Below are positions 42,082 to 50,883 of a stretch of DNA of 53,862 nt, in pieces; the first letter of the stretch is position 1; the number at the start of each line of letters is the position of its first letter. Both the position numbers and the translations under genes were made by a program. Source of the stretch: Pseudomonas sp. MN1F (GTDB lineage Bacteria; Pseudomonadota; Gammaproteobacteria; Pseudomonadales; Pseudomonadaceae); contig NZ_VZII01000064.1 in the NCBI RefSeq assembly GCF_009391885.1, positions 1 through 53,862 on the forward strand. The letters are read 5' to 3'. The notes beneath the pieces are model-generated. The model was not told where the DNA came from and searched no databases. It saw only the letters and a program-made list of their open reading frames with translations.

Positions 42082-42717
42082 ATGCAGAAAGAATCTCGTA
42101 AGGTCCGTGAGTTTCACCGTCGCGAACAGGAAATCCTCGACACAGCGCTGAAGCTGTTCCTCGAACAGGGTGAAGACAGCGTCACAGTCGAGATGATCGC
42201 CGACGCCGTGGGTATCGGCAAAGGCACGATCTACAAGCACTTCAAGTCCAAGGCGGAGATCTACCTGCGCCTGATGCTCGACTATGAGCGTGACCTGAAC
42301 GCGCTGTTGCACTCGGCCGATGTCGATCGCGACAAGGAGGCGCTGTCGCGCGCCTACTTCGAGTTCCGCATGCGCGACCCGCAGCGCTACCGGCTGTTCG
42401 ACCGCCTGGAAGAGAAGGTGGTCAAGGGCAACCAGGTACCGGAAATGGTCGAGCAGCTGCACAGCATCCGCGCGTCCAACTTCAAGCGCCTGACCGAGCT
42501 GATCGAGGGCCGCATCAGCGAAGGCAAGCTCGAAGACGTGCCGCCGTACTTCCACTACTGCGCCGCCTGGGCGTTGGTGCACGGCGCCGTAGCGCTGTAC
42601 CACTCGCCGTTCTGGAGCAATGTGCTGGAAGATCAGGAAGGTTTCTTCCAGTTCCTCATGGATATCGGCGTGCGCATGGGCAACAAGCGCAAGCGTGATC
42701 CGGAAGCCAGCCACTGA
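42082..42717 (+). CDS. TetR-family transcriptional regulator (211 aa)
   Basis: Residues about 10-60 are a TetR DNA-binding domain: REQEILDTALKLFLEQG, VTVEMIADAVGIGKGTIYKHF, the helix-turn-helix and its conserved KGTIYxHF. The C-terminal ligand domain (about 70-200) is not assigned to a ligand class. It is divergent from the class V aminotransferase and 60 bases before moaA. Confidence 0.93.
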   Translation: MQKESRKVREFHRREQEILDTALKLFLEQGEDSVTVEMIADAVGIGKGTIYKHFKSKAEIYLRLMLDYERDLNALLHSADVDRDKEALSRAYFEFRMRDPQRYRLFDRLEEKVVKGNQVPEMVEQLHSIRASNFKRLTELIEGRISEGKLEDVPPYFHYCAAWALVHGAVALYHSPFWSNVLEDQEGFFQFLMDIGVRMGNKRKRDPEASH

Positions 42718-42777
42718 AGGCACTCGTCGTCACCGGGTGAGCCTGGCGTGAAATGGGGACTTGCAAAAACTTGAACC

Positions 42778-43794
42778 ATGAGTCAAGTTTTGCCGGCCCC
42801 GATTCATCCAATGCCGGAGTCATCCATGATCGTCGATCGTCAAGGCAGGCGTTTTCGCAACCTGCGCGTCAGCCTGACGGCTGCCTGTAACTACGCCTGC
42901 AGCTACTGCGTGCCGGATGGCAAGCGCCTGGTCGCGGCCCAGGATGAACTGTCGGCGGAAAGCTTGGCGCGCGGTGTGGCCTATCTCATCGAAGCTGCCG
43001 GTATCGAGCGTTTGCGCATTACCGGTGGCGAGCCGCTGGTCAGCCCTCGGCTGGATGCCTTTCTGGCGGCGGTGTCGAAGCTCGACCTTGACGACATCAC
43101 GCTGACCACCAACGGGCAGCTGCTCGCGCGCAAGCTGCCGCAACTGCAAGCGGCCGGCATTCGCCGTTTGAACGTGTCCCTCGATACCCTCGACCCCCAG
43201 GCATTTCGCCGCATCGCCCGTGGCGGTGATCTGGCCAGCGTGTTGGCAGGCATGGACCAGGCCAGTGCCATGGGCATGCGGATCAAGGTCAACATGGTGC
43301 CGATGCGTGGTCAGAACCTCGATCAGGTGCTGCCGATGCTCGACTACTGCATGGCGCGTGGTTTCGAGCTGCGTTTCATCGAGCTGATGCGCATGGGCCA
43401 CCTGGCCCGGGACAACAATGCGTTCCTGCAGCAGTTTGTCGGGCTCGATGCATTGCTCGATGTGATCGGCGGCCGGTATGGCTACCAGCAGGTCGACGCG
43501 CCGCTGGATGCCACGGCGCTGCGCTACCAGATTCCCGGGCGTGGCCATTTCGGCGTCATCGCCAATGAAAGCGTGCCGTTCTGCCGCACTTGCTCGCGCC
43601 TGCGTCTGTCCTCTACTGGCTGGCTGCACGGCTGTCTGTCTTCCGGCAATCGTCACTTTGTCGGCGATCTGCTGGAAAAGCCCCGCCATCAGGCCCTGCC
43701 AGGCTTGCAGCGGCTGCTGGTAAAAGCTTTGGCAGACAAGCAGGAGCTGGCGTTTTCCGGGGGGGTAACAGTGATGAAGGTGATTGGCGGCTGA
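42778..43794 (+). CDS. moaA: MoaA-type GTP 3',8-cyclase (338 aa)
   Basis: A radical-SAM enzyme of molybdopterin synthesis. The N-terminal cluster CNYACSYC (CX3CX2C) binds the SAM Fe-S cluster, followed by LRITGGEPLVSP. The C-terminal cluster FCRTCSRLRLSSTGWLHGC is an exact CX2CX13C and binds the GTP-side cluster. It ends VIGG, the Gly-Gly tail needed by MoaA. Start 42778 (MSQVLP) or ATG 42826 (MIVDRQGRRF), the latter with GGAG six bases upstream, are both possible. Other moa genes are not in the window. Confidence 0.9.
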   Translation: MSQVLPAPIHPMPESSMIVDRQGRRFRNLRVSLTAACNYACSYCVPDGKRLVAAQDELSAESLARGVAYLIEAAGIERLRITGGEPLVSPRLDAFLAAVSKLDLDDITLTTNGQLLARKLPQLQAAGIRRLNVSLDTLDPQAFRRIARGGDLASVLAGMDQASAMGMRIKVNMVPMRGQNLDQVLPMLDYCMARGFELRFIELMRMGHLARDNNAFLQQFVGLDALLDVIGGRYGYQQVDAPLDATALRYQIPGRGHFGVIANESVPFCRTCSRLRLSSTGWLHGCLSSGNRHFVGDLLEKPRHQALPGLQRLLVKALADKQELAFSGGVTVMKVIGG

Positions 43795-43860
43795 AGCTGG
43801 CGCAAAAGCTGCATCCGCCGGCTATTCGCCGGTTTTTCGTCACCGGCCACTGGAGGAAAG

Positions 43861-44466
43861 ATGCGTAGCCTGGTTTTGCTGCTGACGCTGATGGCGTTGG
43901 GCGGTTGCATGAATGTCAGCGATATGGGCGAGGGCGTCCGTTACCACATGAGCGATGCCGGCTTGCTGGACCACAGCGATACCCGTCGTACCCTGTCGAT
44001 TCGCCTGCAGCCTGATTCGTTCATCTTCATCGGCCAAGGCGCATTCATGCCGCCAGGCAAGGGCCCGGTGCCGAAGCAGAATGCGGTGGCCGAAGAGGCG
44101 TTCAAGAGCTTCGTCGAGTATTTCCCGCTGGTGCGTCGCGCCCAAGGGCCGCTGGGGCTTGAGGAAGCGATCGCCCAGGCCCGCTCGGTGGGCGCCGACT
44201 ATGTGCTGTATACCCGCTTCGCCCGCACGGATGACCGTATCGGTAATGGCGACGAATGGTATGACGAGCAGGCCGTCGACCGCGTGGGTTGGGACACCGG
44301 TGTCGTGCAGATGATGCTGATCGAGACCAACACGCGTTACCTGATCGACACCGCACGGATCAAGAGCCGTGGCGGTTTGTTGACGTTCCACGACCAGTCG
44401 CCGCAGGATTTGCTTGGCGCACCGATGCGCGAGTACGCTCGTAGCCTTCTGGGCATGAGCGAGTGA
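43861..44466 (+). CDS. DUF4823-like lipoprotein (201 aa)
   Basis: A predicted lipoprotein: MRSLVLLLTLMALGGCMN has a type II signal with lipobox LGGC, so Cys16 is the first mature residue. The mature part has ADYVLYTRFARTDDRIG and VGWDTGVVQMMLIETNTRYLID. The domain assignment is by resemblance and the function is unknown. The ribosome binding site is GGAGGAAAG. It lies between moaA and the DUF1285 gene. Confidence 0.85.
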   Translation: MRSLVLLLTLMALGGCMNVSDMGEGVRYHMSDAGLLDHSDTRRTLSIRLQPDSFIFIGQGAFMPPGKGPVPKQNAVAEEAFKSFVEYFPLVRRAQGPLGLEEAIAQARSVGADYVLYTRFARTDDRIGNGDEWYDEQAVDRVGWDTGVVQMMLIETNTRYLIDTARIKSRGGLLTFHDQSPQDLLGAPMREYARSLLGMSE

Positions 44467-44476
44467 GGGCAGGGTG

Positions 44477-45037
44477 ATGACGGATGCCGGCAAGGCCAAC
44501 GATCTATTGGCGCAGATCCCCACGCACAAGGGGCTGCCGCCGGTGCATCTGTGGAACCCGGATTTCTGCGGCGATATCGACATGCGTATTGCCCGCGATG
44601 GTACCTGGTACTACTTGGGTACACCCATCGGGCGTAAACCGATGGTTCGCCTGTTCTCCACGATCATTCGCCGCGATGGTGATGACTATTTTCTGATCAC
44701 CCCGGTGGAGAAGGTCGGCATCCGCGTCGATGATGCGCCATTCGTGGCCGTGACGCTGGAGGTGCTGGGCAGTGGTGAGGCGCAGGTGCTGCGCTTTACC
44801 AGCAATGTCGAGGATCAGGCCGAAGCGGGGCCGCAGAACCCTTTGCGGGTCGAGATCGATCCCGATACTCAGGAGCCGTCGCCTTATGTGCTGATGCGCA
44901 GCAATCTCGAGGCGTTGATCCATCGCAATGTGTTCTACCAATTGGTCGACCTGGCAGTGGTGCGGGTGATTGATGGCGCGCAATGGCTCGGGGTATGGAG
45001 CCATGGTGTGTTTTACCCGATCGGGCGCAATTGCTGA
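44477..45037 (+). CDS. DUF1285 family protein (186 aa)
   Basis: A soluble protein of unknown function, with PVHLWNPDFCGDIDMRIARDG, YLGTPIGRKPMVRLF and SNLEALIHRNVFYQLVDLA as recognisable family segments. ATG 44477 is chosen (AGGG at 44467 onward); a GTG one codon earlier also fits. It follows the lipoprotein gene by 10 bases, probably in one transcript. Confidence 0.88.
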   Translation: MTDAGKANDLLAQIPTHKGLPPVHLWNPDFCGDIDMRIARDGTWYYLGTPIGRKPMVRLFSTIIRRDGDDYFLITPVEKVGIRVDDAPFVAVTLEVLGSGEAQVLRFTSNVEDQAEAGPQNPLRVEIDPDTQEPSPYVLMRSNLEALIHRNVFYQLVDLAVVRVIDGAQWLGVWSHGVFYPIGRNC

Positions 45038-45138
45038 GCGCGCTCCCGACTGGCCCCCTGCTTTTTCTCCTGATTGGCCGTTTGCGCCCTGTGCCACTGG
45101 GCCTAACCTGCAGGCACTTGCCAATCAGGAGAACCCCC

Positions 45139-45555
45139 GTGAAATCTGCCAAATTTTCTTTTGCCTTGCTCATTGCCGCTGGCCTGTTCGGTGGTCAGTC
45201 CGCAGCCTGGGCCCACGGCGACGCTGCTGACCAGGTAACAGTCCTGCAGCAACAACAACCCTCGAATGCCCCGGGCAAGAGCGCTGTCATGCTCACGGTC
45301 AGCTATGCCCCCGGGCAGGCCTCGCCTGCCCACCAGCATCCGGGGGCGGTCATGGCTTATGTGCTGGAAGGCGCAGTGGTGTCAAAGCTCAATGATGAGC
45401 GGGAGAAGACCTACAAGGCCGGCGAATACTGGTACGAAGCGCCTGGCACCGTACACAGGGTGTCGCGCAATGCCAGCAAGACCCGGCCTGCAGAGTTGCT
45501 GGTATGGAGTTTGGTGGATGATGGCAAGCCAGTGACCGAGCCGGTTGGAAACTGA
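45139..45555 (+). CDS. Exported cupin-domain protein (138 aa)
   Basis: A small Sec-exported cupin. The signal peptide ends near SAAWA. The single cupin barrel has PAHQHPGAVMAYVLEGAV (motif 1, HxH-type metal ligands) and AGEYWYEAPGTVHRVSRNAS (motif 2 with PG...H). Ligand and reaction unknown. GTG 45139 has AGGAGA seven bases upstream. A terminator follows. Confidence 0.88.
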   Translation: MKSAKFSFALLIAAGLFGGQSAAWAHGDAADQVTVLQQQQPSNAPGKSAVMLTVSYAPGQASPAHQHPGAVMAYVLEGAVVSKLNDEREKTYKAGEYWYEAPGTVHRVSRNASKTRPAELLVWSLVDDGKPVTEPVGN

Positions 45556-45595
45556 TGTCGGGGCTGGCGAGGGATTTTCGTCGCCAGACAACGAA

Positions 45596-45628
45596 AAAGC
45601 CCCCGATGCTTGCGCATTCGGGGGCTTT
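45596..45628. terminator. Terminator after the cupin gene
   Basis: AAAGCCCCCGA pairs with TCGGGGGCTTT around an 11-base loop, with A and T runs at the ends, so it can end transcripts from both sides (cupin + and tRNA-Asn -). Confidence 0.88.
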
Positions 45629-45637
45629 CTCAGTGTT

Positions 45638-45713
45638 TGGCTCCGCGACCTGGACTCGAACCAGGGACCCAATGATTAACAGTCATTTGCTCTACCGACT
45701 GAGCTATCGCGGA
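45638..45713 (-). tRNA. tRNA-Asn (GTT)
   Basis: 76 bases including the encoded CCA. The cloverleaf can be read: acceptor TCCGCG, D arm AGCTCAGTCGGTAGAGC, anticodon loop CTGTTAA with anticodon GTT, and T loop GGTTCGAGTCC. The terminator at 45596-45628 lies just downstream on the minus strand. Confidence 0.97.
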
Positions 45714-45775
45714 ATCTGCGCGTATCTTACCGATTGCCAGGAGGAAGTCAAGCGACCTCCTGACAAATCAATCAG

Positions 45776-46972
45776 TTACAGCACTTCAACGATGGCTTTG
45801 GTAACCACGTGAATGTTGCTCTGGTTCAGCGCGGCGACAGCGATACGACCGGTGTCCAGGGCGTAGATGCCAAAGTCGTTCTTCAGGCGAGCAACCTGCT
45901 CAACGGTCAGGCCCGAGTAGGAGAACATGCCCACCTGGCGGCCGACGAAGCTGAAGTCGCGGTTGGCGCCGTATTCGGCCAGCAGCGATACCATCTGCTT
46001 GCGCATGCCATGGATGCGCTCGCGCATCTCGCCCAGCTCGGCTTCCCACATCTGGCGCAGTTCGGCACTGTTCAGCACGGTGGCGACGATGGTTGCGCCG
46101 TGGGTCGGCGGGTTGGAGTAGGTGGTGCGGATCACGCGCTTGACCTGCGACAGCACGCGGGTGCTTTCGTCTTTCGAGGCGGTGACGATCGACAGTGCGC
46201 CAACGCGCTCGCCGTACAGCGAGAACGACTTGGAGAACGAGCTGGAGACGAAGAACTCCAGGCCTGACTCGGCGAACAGGCGCACGGCGAAGGCGTCTTC
46301 GGCGATGCCGTCACCGAAGCCCTGGTAGGCCATGTCGAGGAATGGCACGTGGCCCTTGGCCTTGACCACTTCCAGAACGTTTTTCCAGTCGTCCAGTGTC
46401 AGGTCGACGCCGGTCGGGTTGTGGCAGCAGGCGTGCAGCACGACGATCGAGCCGGACGGCAGGGCGTTGAGGTCCTCGAGCATGCCGGCGCGGTTGACGT
46501 CGTTGCTCGGGGCGTCGTAGTAACGGTAGTTCTGTACCGGGAAACCCGCGCTTTCGAACAGCGCACGATGGTTTTCCCAGCTCGGGTCGCTGATGGCCAC
46601 CACGGCATTCGGCGAAATGCGCTTGAGGAAGTCGGCGCCGATTTTCAGAGCGCCAGTGCCGCCAACGGCCTGCACGGTGACCACGCGGCCAGCGGCCAGC
46701 AGTGGCGATTCGGCCCCGAACAGCAGTTTCTGCACGGCCTGGTCGTAGGTGGCGATACCATCGATCGGCAGGTAGCCGCGCGAGGCGTGCTGGGCAGCAC
46801 GCTGGGTCTCGGCTTCGATCACGGCGCGCAGCAGCGGAATGCGGCCTTCCTCATTGCAGTAGACGCCTACGCCCAGGTTGACCTTGTCGGTACGTGGGTC
46901 GGCGTTGAATGCTTCGTTGAGGCCCAGGATAGGGTCGCGGGGTGCCAGCTCGACAGCGGAAAACAGGCTCAT
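45776..46972 (-). CDS. Aromatic/aspartate aminotransferase, class I (398 aa)
   Basis: A PLP enzyme of the AspC/TyrB group. It has VNLGVGVYCNEEGRIPLLRAV at the N-terminus, CCHNPTGVDLT (PLP-binding Asn), FLDMAYQGFGDG, and the PLP Lys in SSSFSKSFSLYGERVGAL. Length (398) equals E. coli TyrB/AspC. Substrate choice between aspartate and aromatic amino acids cannot be read. ATG 46972 is chosen for the usual MSLFSAVELAPRDPI start. Divergent from uvrB with 287 bases between. Confidence 0.94.
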   Translation of the reverse strand: MSLFSAVELAPRDPILGLNEAFNADPRTDKVNLGVGVYCNEEGRIPLLRAVIEAETQRAAQHASRGYLPIDGIATYDQAVQKLLFGAESPLLAAGRVVTVQAVGGTGALKIGADFLKRISPNAVVAISDPSWENHRALFESAGFPVQNYRYYDAPSNDVNRAGMLEDLNALPSGSIVVLHACCHNPTGVDLTLDDWKNVLEVVKAKGHVPFLDMAYQGFGDGIAEDAFAVRLFAESGLEFFVSSSFSKSFSLYGERVGALSIVTASKDESTRVLSQVKRVIRTTYSNPPTHGATIVATVLNSAELRQMWEAELGEMRERIHGMRKQMVSLLAEYGANRDFSFVGRQVGMFSYSGLTVEQVARLKNDFGIYALDTGRIAVAALNQSNIHVVTKAIVEVL

Positions 46973-47218
46973 TGTTACTTCGGCTCTGATTGGAGAGTGA
47001 TAGGGCGTACACGCTCCAGCCGAATGCACTGAAGCGGTGCACAAACGGGGAGTCAGTATAGTGATACCGACCGGTCACTGCGACAGCTTGGCGCAGGTTT
47101 TCCGGCGATTTGCGCAAATATTTTTTGACCATTGGTCGAAATGCCCGGTCCACCGTAATGCACGCTCACAGCCTGGCCTTGATTCCGGCCCCCGGCGGGC
47201 GCATTTGGGTATAGACTA

Positions 47219-47234
47219 CTGGCTAAATTTACAG
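47219..47234. promoter_or_regulatory. LexA-like box upstream of uvrB
   Basis: CTGG-CTAAATTT-ACAG: 16 bases with one mismatch to the CTGT-N8-ACAG arms of the LexA consensus, 25 bases before the uvrB ATG. E. coli uvrB is LexA controlled. The spacing and AT-rich centre fit an operator. The rest of the 287-base gap (46973-47259) contains weak -10-like sequences only. Confidence 0.4.
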
Positions 47235-47259
47235 TTGCTGCGTTACCGCGAGGTCCGTC

Positions 47260-49275
47260 ATGTCCGAGTTCCAGCTCGTCACCCGTTTCCAGCCGGCCGG
47301 CGACCAGCCCGAGGCCATCCGCCAGATGGTCGAGGGTATCGACGCGGGCCTGTCGCACCAGACCCTGCTCGGGGTGACCGGTTCGGGCAAGACCTTCAGC
47401 ATCGCCAACGTCATCCAGCAGGTGCAGCGGCCAACCCTGGTGCTGGCGCCGAACAAGACCCTGGCGGCGCAACTGTATGGCGAGTTCAAGGCATTCTTCC
47501 CGAACAACGCAGTCGAGTACTTCGTCTCCTACTACGACTACTACCAGCCAGAGGCCTATGTGCCGTCGTCGGACACCTTCATCGAGAAGGATGCCTCGAT
47601 CAACGACCACATCGAACAGATGCGCCTGTCGGCGACCAAGGCGCTGCTGGAACGGCGCGATGCGATCATCGTCACCACGGTGTCGTGCATCTACGGCCTG
47701 GGCAGCCCCGAGACCTACCTGAAGATGGTCCTGCACGTCGACCGCGGCGACAAACTCGACCAGCGCGCCTTGTTGCGCCGGCTGGCCGACCTGCAATACA
47801 CCCGCAACGAGATGGATTTCGCCCGTGCCACGTTCCGTGTGCGTGGGGATGTGATCGACATCTTCCCGGCCGAATCCGACCTTGAGGCCATCCGCATCGA
47901 GCTGTTCGACGACGAGGTCGAGAATATCGCCGCCTTCGACCCGCTGACCGGCGAGGTCTTCCGCAAGCTGCCACGTTTTACCTTCTACCCCAAGAGCCAC
48001 TACGTGACCCCGCGGGAAACCCTGCTGGAGGCGGTGGAGGGCATCAAGGTAGAACTGAAGGACCGGCTCGAGTACCTGCACAAGGCCAACAAGCTGGTCG
48101 AAGCCCAGCGCCTGGAGCAGCGCACCCGTTTCGACCTGGAGATGATCCTCGAGCTGGGTTACTGCAACGGCATCGAGAACTACTCGCGCTACCTGTCCGG
48201 GCGCCCGGCCGGTGCGCCGCCGCCCACGCTCTACGACTACCTGCCGCCTGATGCCCTGCTGGTGATCGACGAGTCCCACGTCAGCGTTCCGCAGGTCGGC
48301 GCCATGTACAAGGGCGACCGCTCGCGCAAGGAAACCCTGGTCGAATACGGCTTCCGCCTGCCGTCGGCGCTGGACAACCGGCCGATGCGCTTCGACGAGT
48401 GGGAGGATGTCAGCCCGCAGACCATTTTCGTCTCCGCCACCCCAGGCCCCTACGAAGCCGAGCATGCTGGCCGGGTGGTGGAGCAGGTGGTACGCCCGAC
48501 CGGCCTGGTCGACCCTCAGGTCGAGATTCGCCCGGCGTTGACTCAGGTGGATGACTTGTTGTCGGAGATTCGCAAACGTGTCGCGGCAGGCGAACGGGTG
48601 CTCGCCACCACGCTGACCAAGCGCATGGCCGAGGACCTCAGTGATTACCTGGCCGACCACGATGTGCGAGTCCGTTACCTGCATTCGGACATCGACACCG
48701 TGGAGCGCGTGGAGATCATCCGCGACCTGCGCCTGGGCACCTTTGATGTGCTGGTGGGCATCAACCTGCTGCGCGAAGGCCTGGACATGCCCGAGGTATC
48801 GCTGGTGGCGATTCTCGATGCCGACAAAGAGGGCTTCCTGCGTTCCGAGCGCTCGCTGATCCAGACCATCGGCCGCGCCGCGCGGAACCTCAATGGCCGG
48901 GCGATCCTGTATGCCGACAACATCACCGGCTCCATGCAGCGTGCCATCGACGAGACGGAGCGGCGCCGCGAGAAGCAGATCGCTTTCAACCAGGCCAATG
49001 GCATCGTGCCCAAGGGCGTGGTCAAGGACATCACCGATATCATGGAAGGCGCCACCGTGCCCGGCGCGCGCAGCAAGAAGCGCAAGGGCATGGCCAAGGC
49101 AGCCGAGGAGAGCGCCCGTTACGAGGCCGAGCTGCGCACGCCGGGCGAGATCACCAAGCGCATCAAGCAGCTGGAAGAGAAGATGATGCAGTTTGCCCGC
49201 GACCTGGAATTCGAAGCCGCCGCGCAACTGCGTGACGAAATTACCCAGCTGCGCGAGCGCCTGATCACCAGCTGA
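47260..49275 (+). CDS. uvrB: Excinuclease ABC subunit B (671 aa)
   Basis: The DNA-damage verification helicase of nucleotide excision repair. It has Walker A LLGVTGSGKTFS, the beta-hairpin region FVSYYDYYQPEAYVPSSDTFIEKD, DExx-type LLVIDESHVSVPQ, QTIGRAARN (helicase motif VI) and a C-terminal UVR domain (about 630-671, IKQLEEKMMQFARDLEFEAA) that binds UvrC. Full length. Confidence 0.98.
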   Translation: MSEFQLVTRFQPAGDQPEAIRQMVEGIDAGLSHQTLLGVTGSGKTFSIANVIQQVQRPTLVLAPNKTLAAQLYGEFKAFFPNNAVEYFVSYYDYYQPEAYVPSSDTFIEKDASINDHIEQMRLSATKALLERRDAIIVTTVSCIYGLGSPETYLKMVLHVDRGDKLDQRALLRRLADLQYTRNEMDFARATFRVRGDVIDIFPAESDLEAIRIELFDDEVENIAAFDPLTGEVFRKLPRFTFYPKSHYVTPRETLLEAVEGIKVELKDRLEYLHKANKLVEAQRLEQRTRFDLEMILELGYCNGIENYSRYLSGRPAGAPPPTLYDYLPPDALLVIDESHVSVPQVGAMYKGDRSRKETLVEYGFRLPSALDNRPMRFDEWEDVSPQTIFVSATPGPYEAEHAGRVVEQVVRPTGLVDPQVEIRPALTQVDDLLSEIRKRVAAGERVLATTLTKRMAEDLSDYLADHDVRVRYLHSDIDTVERVEIIRDLRLGTFDVLVGINLLREGLDMPEVSLVAILDADKEGFLRSERSLIQTIGRAARNLNGRAILYADNITGSMQRAIDETERRREKQIAFNQANGIVPKGVVKDITDIMEGATVPGARSKKRKGMAKAAEESARYEAELRTPGEITKRIKQLEEKMMQFARDLEFEAAAQLRDEITQLRERLITS

Positions 49276-49286
49276 TTAACCGTTGG

Positions 49287-49331
49287 CTGTACCGGCCTCT
49301 TTGCCGCACCGCCGCGAAGAGGCCGGTACAG
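49287..49331. repeat. REP-like hairpin between uvrB and the MFS gene
   Basis: CTGTACCGGCCTCTT (49287-49301) pairs perfectly with its complement (49317-49331) around a 15-base loop, in a 57-base gap between convergent genes. It shares the CCGGCCTCTT core seen in repeated extragenic elements of P. putida. No T run follows. Confidence 0.65.
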
Positions 49332-49332
49332 A

Positions 49333-50883
49333 CTAATGAGCTTCCCCAGCCTTCAACCCTTCCGGCAGCTTGCGGGTCAACAACACCGCCACCATGCTTA
49401 CCGCCAGCCCGATCCCGACAAAGTGGAAGGCATCGTTGTAGGCCATGATCAGCGCCTGCTGGTGGGCAATCTCGCTCAGTTTGCCCAGCGCCGCATTGTC
49501 GTTGCCCAGCCGTTCCGCCAACTGTGCCAGCCGTTCGGCCACCTGCGGGTTGCTCGGCACCACCGACTCCCTCAGGTAATCGAAGTACACCTTGGTCCGC
49601 GCATCCAGCAAGGTCGCCAGCAAGGCAATGCCGATCGCACCGCCGAGGTTGCGCAGGATGTTGAACAGGCTTGAAGCCGACCCGGCATCCTGAGGCTGGA
49701 TGTACGCTGTGGCGATCAGCGAAATGGTCACCATGATCATTGGCTGGCCGAGGGCGCGGATGATCTGGATGTGGTTGAACTGCGGCCCGGCAAAGTCCGG
49801 GTTCAGCACCCCCGAACCAAAGCTGGCGACACCGAACAGGCAGAAGCCGAGGGCGCACAGCAACTTGGGCGACACCACCTTCATCAGCTGCGGCACCAGC
49901 GGAATCAGAAACAGCTGCGGGATGCCCATCCACATGATCACTTCGCCGATCTGCAGGGCGTTGTAGCCCTGGATCTGTGCCAGGTACAGCGGCAGCAGGT
50001 AGATCGACCCATAAAGCCCCACGCCCATGCCCAGGCTGGCAATGCTCGACAGGCCGAAGTTGCGGTTGCCGAGGATGCGCAGGTTGATCAAGGGGTGTGG
50101 CTTGGAAAGCTGCAGGATGACGAAGGTGATCAAACTGATCAGGGCAACAGCTGCCAGGCTGACGATCAGGTTGGACTCCAGCCAGTCCTTGCGGTGGCCC
50201 TCTTCAAGGAAAACCTGCAGGCAGCCCAGCCCCACGCCGAGGGTGACGATGCCGGCATAATCGGTGCTTTTCAGCAGTTCCCAGTGCGCTTCCTTCTTCT
50301 CCAGCCCGTAGAGCAGGCCGGCGATCATCACCAGCCCGGGCGGGATGTTGATGTAGAAGATGTACTCCCAGCCCCAGTTCTCGGTCAGCCAGCCGCCAAG
50401 GGTCGGCCCGATCGACGGGGCGAACGTGGCGGTCATGGCGAACATGGCCATGCCTTTGGCACGGTGGTGCTCGGGCAACTTGATCAGGGTCAGGGTGAAC
50501 GCCAGCGGGATCAGCGCGCCGCCAGTGAAGCCCTGCAGGGCCCGGAACAGGATCATGCTCTCGAGGTTCCAGGCCATCGAGCACAGCAGCGAGGACAGCA
50601 GGAAGCCGGCAGACACCCACACCGCCAGGCGCCGCGCCGACAGCAACTGCACCAGCCAGGCGGTCAGCGGAATCATGATGATCTCCGCCACCAGGTACGA
50701 GGTGGAAATCCACGAGCCTTCCTCCAGGGTCGCTGACAGCGCGCCCTGGATATCCTTGAGCGAGGAGTTGGTGATCTGGATGTCCAGCACCGCCATGAAG
50801 GCACCCAGCATCACGCTCATGACCGCGATCCAGTCGCGCCGGGTCGGCTCCGCAGTCGGGCGGAGCAGTTGATCACCGGCCAT
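49333..50883 (-). CDS. emrB: MFS multidrug exporter, EmrB/QacA (DHA2) type (516 aa)
   Basis: A drug:proton antiporter with 14 predicted membrane segments. It starts RDWIAVMSVMLGAFMAVLDIQITNSSL, the DHA2 start with the conserved LDxTIVNxAL-like motif, then GSWISTSYLVAEIIMIP, RALQGFTGGALIPL and APSIGPTLGGWLTENWGW (motif C). ATG 50883 lies 10 bases inside the end of the preceding emrA-like gene, so the two are coupled. Substrate unknown. Confidence 0.93.
   Translation of the reverse strand: MAGDQLLRPTAEPTRRDWIAVMSVMLGAFMAVLDIQITNSSLKDIQGALSATLEEGSWISTSYLVAEIIMIPLTAWLVQLLSARRLAVWVSAGFLLSSLLCSMAWNLESMILFRALQGFTGGALIPLAFTLTLIKLPEHHRAKGMAMFAMTATFAPSIGPTLGGWLTENWGWEYIFYINIPPGLVMIAGLLYGLEKKEAHWELLKSTDYAGIVTLGVGLGCLQVFLEEGHRKDWLESNLIVSLAAVALISLITFVILQLSKPHPLINLRILGNRNFGLSSIASLGMGVGLYGSIYLLPLYLAQIQGYNALQIGEVIMWMGIPQLFLIPLVPQLMKVVSPKLLCALGFCLFGVASFGSGVLNPDFAGPQFNHIQIIRALGQPMIMVTISLIATAYIQPQDAGSASSLFNILRNLGGAIGIALLATLLDARTKVYFDYLRESVVPSNPQVAERLAQLAERLGNDNAALGKLSEIAHQQALIMAYNDAFHFVGIGLAVSMVAVLLTRKLPEGLKAGEAH

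Noticed and set aside
47060..47090. GACCGGTC palindrome upstream of the aminotransferase as a TetR-type operator
   Set aside because: Only one half extends to a longer repeat; too short and common in GC-rich DNA to support.
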